Source: T1SED10-198M sp003554345 [NCBI: Candidatus Sumerlaeota bacterium] (lineage in GTDB: Bacteria > Sumerlaeota > T1SED10-198M). Taken from it: a DNA stretch of 10,355 nt. The stretch covers positions 1-10,355 of the forward strand of contig PWGE01000414.1 in assembly GCA_003554345.1 (NCBI GenBank), in the 5' to 3' direction. Position numbers and translations under genes: made by a program. The notes beneath the pieces were generated by a model, which was not told the DNA's origin, did not search any database, and was given only the letters and a program-made list of their open reading frames with translations. Of the stretch, positions 6,175 to 10,355 are shown in pieces. Each line of letters begins with the position of its first letter. Position 1 is the stretch's first letter.

Positions 6175-6936
6175 ATGAGAGTTGTTATTAATGGAATTTT
6201 AGGCCAGATGGGACAGAGAATACTGGCATGTTCAAAAGATGTACCCGAAATTGAAGTGGTTGGTGGTGCAGATATTAACGCCGAAGAGGGGTTATATGAA
6301 GATTTGAAAATTGCCCAGACCCTTGACGATTTTTCGGGAGCATGTGATGTTGTGATTAATTTTTCCGCTCCGGAAGCATTATCTGATGTTCTGGAATTTG
6401 TAAAAAAAGAAAAATGTGCTCTGGTTGAAGGGACGACCGGTTTTTCTGAAGATCAAAAGAAAGAATTGAAAAGAGTGGCAGAGAATGTGCCCATTATTTT
6501 TTCGCCCAATATGAGTCTGGGCGTTAATTTCCTTTTTTATATTCTTCCCACTTTTGTCAGGGCATTGAATGATTGGGATATGGAACTGCTTGAGTTGCAC
6601 CATAAGAGAAAGAAAGATGCACCCAGTGGAACTGCCGAGAGATTGTTGGAAATTATTCAGGAAAATGAACCTTCCAGGGAAGAGCTTGTCTGGGGACGTC
6701 ATGGTCAGGTAGGCAAAAGAAAACCCAGTGAATTGGGTTGTTTTGCTATTCGTGGTGGTGATGTTGTGGGAGAACATACGGTTTATTTTCTCAACGAAGG
6801 TGAACGTATTGAACTCACTCACAAGGCTCAAACCAGGGATACCTTTGCCAGGGGAGCAGTTCAGGCTGCCCGGTATATTCATGGTAAAGAACCCGGTCTG
6901 TATTCAACCTTTGATATGATCAAGGACCGTTTGTAG
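6175..6936 (+). CDS. dapB: 4-Hydroxy-tetrahydrodipicolinate reductase
   Basis: DapB reduces hydroxy-tetrahydrodipicolinate to tetrahydrodipicolinate with NAD(P)H, the second committed step of lysine and diaminopimelate synthesis, in the cytoplasm. The 253 residues show the nucleotide-binding GILGQMG (7-13), VEGTTGF (84-90), and the diagnostic ELHHKRKKDAPSGTA (140-154), where His142 and Lys146 correspond to the catalytic His/Lys pair and Ser151-Gly-Thr153 bind substrate. The C-terminal domain keeps GRHG (174-177) and RGGDVVGEHTV (193-203). Asp33 after the second strand would favour NADH, by general Rossmann-fold rules. ATG 6175 is preceded by AGGAGG (6159-6164), ten bases away. Length is normal and all key residues are present. 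It stands alone, without dapA or lysA beside it, and ends in a shared terminator. Confidence 0.97.
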   Translation: MRVVINGILGQMGQRILACSKDVPEIEVVGGADINAEEGLYEDLKIAQTLDDFSGACDVVINFSAPEALSDVLEFVKKEKCALVEGTTGFSEDQKKELKRVAENVPIIFSPNMSLGVNFLFYILPTFVRALNDWDMELLELHHKRKKDAPSGTAERLLEIIQENEPSREELVWGRHGQVGKRKPSELGCFAIRGGDVVGEHTVYFLNEGERIELTHKAQTRDTFARGAVQAARYIHGKEPGLYSTFDMIKDRL

Positions 6937-6966
6937 TTAGAAACGACTCGAGAAGCCAGAATATAG

Positions 6967-7004
6967 AAAAACCGGCGGAAATTTTTATTCCGCCGGTTTT
7001 TTTT
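6967..7004. terminator. Bidirectional rho-independent terminator
   Basis: ACCGGCGGAA (6971-6980) pairs perfectly with TTCCGCCGGT (6988-6997) around a seven-base loop. It is followed by a T run (to 7002) on the plus strand and preceded by AAAA (6967-6970), which is a T run on the minus strand. It lies between the convergent dapB and carboxypeptidase genes and should serve both; the T run overlaps the peptidase stop codon region. Confidence 0.9.
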
Positions 7005-8955
7005 ATTGCTCCGTAGGTTCCAGACGTTGTATTTCGCCCTCCAGAATAGCGTTGATAACAGCTTTCATGGCGTTTTTATGCTTCTCCTGGTATGTTTCAA
7101 TAAGCTCAGGAGTTGCGCCGTCATAATAAACCACCTGGCCTTTTTCATAAGAATCCAGCTCAAGAGAAAGAGCCGGCGTCCGCAATTCTTTATGCATCCA
7201 GACATTGTGACTGCCCTGACGTGATGTATGATGATGCCAGTAGTATTCCGTATAATCATCTCCATACATTGCTTCAGCATAAATACGGCCAACTTTTTCC
7301 ACAAGCTCCAGGTATTTTTGATCACCTTCGCTGTCCGCATACTGTGAAGTGACAAAACCGGCACTGCATATTGAACCCAGACTGTGAAAAAAGAACGATG
7401 CCCAGGGGTCTGTTTCTTCCGTAAATGCCATGATAGCCTGTGTTTCAGGTTCAGAGGCAGGCTCGGGACCGCGGTAGATTTCTGCATCAGGATCATCTGT
7501 CTGCGGCGTTCCTTCAGGAGGCAGCTCTTCCCAGTGAGCAGGGAAATTACGGTTAATATCTACACCGGCAGCGTTTTTTCTTAGATAACGGGGATATCCT
7601 GTTTCCAGCTTTCTCTTGCGCTCGTCCAGAGTTACACATGGTATGGCGGCAATGCCCACTTTTTCCACCAGTTCAGGGCTTTCTTTCAGAATCTTTTTCA
7701 AAGCACCCAGAATGAGCTCTGGTCCGGACTCTGAAACATGTACTGCACCGATAAAAGCAATCATCTTTTCCTGGTTGCCTGCCAATAATGCTTCTAAAGG
7801 ACGACCTTCTACCGTTTCCCCGAATTTTTCTGTCTCGATGAGATCAGGATACATTTCGATAAGCTCTGTCTGTTTTTCCTCGATAGTCTCCAGAGACCAC
7901 CATACCTCTGGATGATACATACGTACCTTTGCCGGGTAGACCCGAAAATTTTTCCCGTCTGGTGTCACCCAGTAGTAATAACTGTAACCATCTGAAACAG
8001 GTTTGGTGTCAAGATATTCATAGACCCCTTCCTCATCGGGTTCCAGGTTCCCGGAAAAAAGCTTCTCTCCTCCTTTAACACCTGGATTTTCGTCATTTCT
8101 GCGACTGGCATTACGATAAATATGCAGCCTGGTCTCCTCGTCGTTGTTTTCCTGAGCCTGCGTAAATTCATCTGTGGCTTGAAAGGAAAATTTGATGCCT
8201 TCTGGTGTACGAAGTGCTTCTAATTCTTCGAAAGCCGGTTTGACTTCCTCAGACGGCTGATGGTCTGCAGGAGCTGAATCCTCGTAAAGTTTATTGATTT
8301 CATTTTTACTCAAGGGCCTGTTGAATATCTTTACCTCATCCAGTGAGCCTCTAAAGGCATTAAAAGGCCTTTCAGCACTTCCCAGGTAAAAGGTGTCAGG
8401 AAAACCGGTTACCTTTCCTGTGCATTCCTGACTGGCGGTAAGATTGCCGTTTTGAAAAAGTCGAACTTCTTTGCCATTGTAAGTAACTGCGATATGCATC
8501 CATTCATACATCGGAATATGATCTCCAACAACCGGGTGATAGGGGGTTTCGTCCGTGTGTATATAAAGGGTCAATTTTTGATTGTTTTCAGCATAAAAAA
8601 GCTGATAGCCTCTCTGAGAACCGCCGTTGATGATAATGCCGTCCCATCGGGTGCCGGTGTTATCCCGGTATACCCAGGCACTGAGCGTAAAAGAGTCTTC
8701 AAGATGAAGAGGTTCCTTATCTTCGAAAACCACGTGAGAATCCATTTCTCCGGGAAAAGAGAGAGCGGTGTTTTGAATACCTTCTACTCTTTCTACATTA
8801 CCTTTGATTTGTCCATGAATCCCATGAGGTCCGGAATCTTTAACTGTTTGATTCTCTTCGTCAAAGTTCCACCAGGCTATTAATCCGTTATCTTCTTCTG
8901 CTGCTGAAAAGATAAAAAGGATAAATATCAAGCATAGTGTAAGTCTTCTTATCAC
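7003..8955 (-). CDS. Secreted M14-family metallocarboxypeptidase with N-terminal LamG domain
   Basis: This 650-residue exported protein has a signal peptide (1-19, ending FSAA), a LamG/concanavalin-like domain (about 25-226, starting LIAWWNFDE and ending SLDEVKIFNRPL), a linker and beta-rich segment (about 240-345), and an M14 zinc carboxypeptidase domain (about 355-640). Catalytic residues are complete: zinc ligands His406 and Glu409 (HVSE) and His524 (FFHSLGS), the GVDINRNFP motif (464-472), RGPEPASEPET (495-505), and the general base Glu599 (TPALSLEL). It probably degrades extracellular peptides, with LamG binding a glycan or surface; substrate is not predictable. GTG 8953-8955 is chosen over an upstream TTG (8980-8982) because AGGAGG (8961-8966) is five bases before it and the product then begins directly with the signal peptide. 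The gene has its own strong promoter. Confidence 0.92.
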   Translation of the reverse strand: MIRRLTLCLIFILFIFSAAEEDNGLIAWWNFDEENQTVKDSGPHGIHGQIKGNVERVEGIQNTALSFPGEMDSHVVFEDKEPLHLEDSFTLSAWVYRDNTGTRWDGIIINGGSQRGYQLFYAENNQKLTLYIHTDETPYHPVVGDHIPMYEWMHIAVTYNGKEVRLFQNGNLTASQECTGKVTGFPDTFYLGSAERPFNAFRGSLDEVKIFNRPLSKNEINKLYEDSAPADHQPSEEVKPAFEELEALRTPEGIKFSFQATDEFTQAQENNDEETRLHIYRNASRRNDENPGVKGGEKLFSGNLEPDEEGVYEYLDTKPVSDGYSYYYWVTPDGKNFRVYPAKVRMYHPEVWWSLETIEEKQTELIEMYPDLIETEKFGETVEGRPLEALLAGNQEKMIAFIGAVHVSESGPELILGALKKILKESPELVEKVGIAAIPCVTLDERKRKLETGYPRYLRKNAAGVDINRNFPAHWEELPPEGTPQTDDPDAEIYRGPEPASEPETQAIMAFTEETDPWASFFFHSLGSICSAGFVTSQYADSEGDQKYLELVEKVGRIYAEAMYGDDYTEYYWHHHTSRQGSHNVWMHKELRTPALSLELDSYEKGQVVYYDGATPELIETYQEKHKNAMKAVINAILEGEIQRLEPTEQ

Positions 8956-8960
8956 TTTAA

Positions 8961-8966
8961 CCTCCT
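8961..8966 (-). promoter_or_regulatory. Ribosome binding site fixing the carboxypeptidase start
   Basis: On the minus strand this is a perfect AGGAGG with the five-base spacer TTAAA to GTG 8955. An in-frame TTG further upstream would place this site inside the coding sequence, and it lacks its own ribosome site. Confidence 0.85.
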
Positions 8967-8995
8967 GTTGAAAACGTTTCAAGCGGTTCCTTTAA

Positions 8996-9023
8996 AGTAT
9001 ATCAGGGGGGAAGGGGGTGTCAA
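8996..9023 (-). promoter_or_regulatory. Strong sigma70-type promoter with C-tract spacer
   Basis: On the minus strand TTGACA (9023-9018) is a perfect -35. After a 16-base spacer, TATACT (9001-8996) matches five of six -10 positions and is preceded by TGA, making an extended -10. The spacer reads C5-TT-C6-TGA. Transcription should start near 8989, giving a leader of about 35 bases before GTG 8955. Confidence 0.85.
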
Positions 9024-9054
9024 GAAGGATGGAAAAAAGACAATTGTTAGTATT

Positions 9055-9088
9055 AAAAAGGGTGGCTCGTTCAAGAACCACCCTTTTA
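9055..9088 (-). terminator. Rho-independent terminator of the amidase gene
   Basis: AAAAGGGTGG (9056-9065) pairs with CCACCCTTTT (9078-9087), with a 12-base loop. Read on the minus strand it follows the amidase stop by about 30 bases and ends in TTTTT then AATA. It separates the amidase transcript from the carboxypeptidase promoter just downstream. Confidence 0.85.
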
Positions 9089-9118
9089 TCAATTATCAAT
9101 GGAAGTATTTGGTTTTTA

Positions 9119-10355
9119 TTAATAGAGAGACCAGGACTCTACAACAGTTGGTTCAAAGTGATTAAGTACGCGTCCCATTACATCCGCACGAACAGATTCT
9201 TCCTTGATAGTTTCAAAAGGAAAGGCAAGATGTACAACCTGATAGTCTCCCACATATTGAATACCGGCGATTCCCTGGTCTGTTCCATCATCATAGCGCA
9301 ATGCTTCTATTGAACCTGCACTGGTGTCATAAACATCTGTGAAGCGAGGATGATACATCAAACTGGAGGAGCCATCTTCAAAATCAAATGGATCGATATC
9401 ATAAAAGATACTCTGCTCGTTATCACCTCCACGTACTGTGTAAGTATCGGAACTTTCCGAAATGAACTCAGCATGGAGGGTATTCCTGAAAAAATCCTGA
9501 GCGTGTCCTTCGTGGTCGAGGTCCCAACCGATTTCAGAACCGGATACCATCAAATTTCCGCCTCCATCCAGAAAACTCTGTACCTGGTTGCGTTCAGCAT
9601 TATCAAATGTCCGGTAGTCGCCGGATTCCTGTCCCAGTATCCAGATGACAGTGTGGTAATCTTCCAGGTTTATATCACCATTTATGATGGCTTCATTGGC
9701 ACAGGAATCTATTCCATAATAATCGTTATCGACAATTGCCTGGGCATGCTGGGCGGTGTAATTAAAGAGGTTGACTTCAGGGATATAGAGATATTCGCGT
9801 GTTTGAGGGTAATCTCTTTGTGAGACCACGCCCTTGTCAAAGCGGTTATAGCCGTTTACGATAAGAATACTGGCTGTATCATCCCAGACGGTAAAGGTCA
9901 GGGTTTCCGTAGCGAAGGATTCACCGCCGCTGTTAAGAGCGGTTACCCTCACAAAATACAGTTCACCGGGTTCCAGATCGGTAAAAAGGTGTTCGGTGTC
10001 TTCCACTTCTCTGCCGTTGTCAAATCCAAAACCATCCCTGCTCAAATAGACCTTATAGCTTTCAGCCTCGTCACCTGCAATGACTTCTTCAGGAGTGCCA
10101 TCTGGATCTTGAGAAACGGGCTCCTCCCATTCAACCCTTACCTCATTTCCTCCTTCATTGGTGACTCTTAAATTCTCGGGAGGATTGGGGAGATATTTTA
10201 TAACATGATCTCCGCCGTGATCGCGATTATTGAGGTAATCCACCACTCCGTGGTAAAAACTTCTTGCCATAAAGTTGCGAAAATGAGGGTTACGATACAG
10301 CAGCATGTCTTCTTCATTGTCGTGAAAAATGGCTTCGATAAGAAAGCCCGGTACA
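9119..10355 (-). CDS. N-acetylmuramoyl-L-alanine amidase with FN3 and GATase-like domains (5' part outside the window)
   Basis: The frame is open to the window edge, so the N-terminal part is missing; 411 residues are visible. The first 50 match the end of the Amidase_3 fold: PGFLIEAIFHDN with the catalytic-type Glu (visible residue 7), then LLYRNPHFRNFMARSFYHGVVDYL. These zinc enzymes cut the bond between muramic acid and the stem peptide of peptidoglycan. A fibronectin type III domain follows (about 57-156: PPENLRV to LTFTV). The last part (about 161-400) has a glutamine-amidotransferase-like look: SILIVNGYNRF, VIWILGQES, FLDGGGNLMVSGSEIG, and a tail GDYQVVHLAFPFE. There is no sorting domain at the C-terminus (ends EPTVVESWSLY). 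The protein should be secreted, but its signal sequence is not in view. Internal ATG 10304-10306 lies within the amidase fold and is not the start. Confidence 0.85.
   Translation of the reverse strand, partial: VPGFLIEAIFHDNEEDMLLYRNPHFRNFMARSFYHGVVDYLNNRDHGGDHVIKYLPNPPENLRVTNEGGNEVRVEWEEPVSQDPDGTPEEVIAGDEAESYKVYLSRDGFGFDNGREVEDTEHLFTDLEPGELYFVRVTALNSGGESFATETLTFTVWDDTASILIVNGYNRFDKGVVSQRDYPQTREYLYIPEVNLFNYTAQHAQAIVDNDYYGIDSCANEAIINGDINLEDYHTVIWILGQESGDYRTFDNAERNQVQSFLDGGGNLMVSGSEIGWDLDHEGHAQDFFRNTLHAEFISESSDTYTVRGGDNEQSIFYDIDPFDFEDGSSSLMYHPRFTDVYDTSAGSIEALRYDDGTDQGIAGIQYVGDYQVVHLAFPFETIKEESVRADVMGRVLNHFEPTVVESWSLY

Noticed and set aside
6379-6882. 167-codon minus-strand frame opposite dapB.
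   Set aside because: It is fully antisense to an intact, highly conserved gene, with no recognisable family or ribosome site.
7065-7496. 143-codon minus-strand frame inside the carboxypeptidase gene.
   Set aside because: It overlaps the catalytic part of the M14 domain in another frame, and no independent evidence supports it.
8452-8883. 143-codon plus-strand frame opposite the LamG domain.
   Set aside because: Antisense to a clear domain, with no promoter or ribosome site.
9350-9823. 157-codon plus-strand frame opposite the amidase gene.
   Set aside because: It is a shadow of a well-supported coding region; its hydrophobic stretches come from antisense reading of ordinary codons.

Overview
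The window (about 10.4 kb, AT-rich by eye) is bacterial: compact genes, Shine-Dalgarno sites, TTG/GTG as well as ATG starts, near-consensus sigma70-type promoters and rho-independent terminators. The secreted multidomain enzymes (LamG plus M14 peptidase, amidase plus FN3, a transglutaminase fold) and the MenA-like/prenyl synthase pair suggest an environmental Gram-negative-type lineage, perhaps an FCB-group or spirochaete relative. That is an impression from gene content. There is no rRNA, tRNA or other taxonomic marker here.

Left part, plus strand (131-3544): a tightly packed cluster. It holds a flavodoxin-fold NAD(P)H:quinone oxidoreductase-like gene, a TPR-repeat gene that looks broken by stops and frame changes (683-1548), a MenA-like UbiA prenyltransferase (1551-2450) and a trans-polyprenyl diphosphate synthase that overlaps it (2441/2447-3544). 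The last two make a natural pair: the synthase makes the isoprenoid chain and the membrane enzyme attaches it to an aromatic or other acceptor. The flavoprotein could act on a quinone. A quinone-related role is therefore the leading inference, but no other menaquinone gene is visible. The damaged TPR gene lets its two neighbours read as longer fusion ORFs; those extensions are probably not native.

Middle (3545-4374): about 830 bases without a convincing gene, rich in inverted repeats, with a few micro-ORFs. It ends in a clear extended -10 promoter driving an exported transglutaminase-fold protein (4375-5841), whose expected catalytic cysteine is serine. A 330-base gap with a nested hairpin follows, then dapB (6175-6936), the lysine/diaminopimelate pathway reductase.

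Right part, minus strand: dapB converges on a secreted LamG plus M14 carboxypeptidase (7003-8955) across a shared bidirectional terminator. The peptidase has its own very strong promoter, whose spacer consists almost entirely of two C runs. Upstream of it, with its own terminator, is the 3' part of a cell-wall amidase gene carrying FN3 and glutamine-amidotransferase-like domains, cut by the window edge.

The items most worth a second look are the Cys-to-Ser change in the transglutaminase fold, the decaying TPR gene inside an otherwise intact isoprenoid cluster, the archaeal-type chain-length residue in the prenyl synthase, and the C-tract promoter spacer. I found no CRISPR array, insertion sequence or recognisable defence system.
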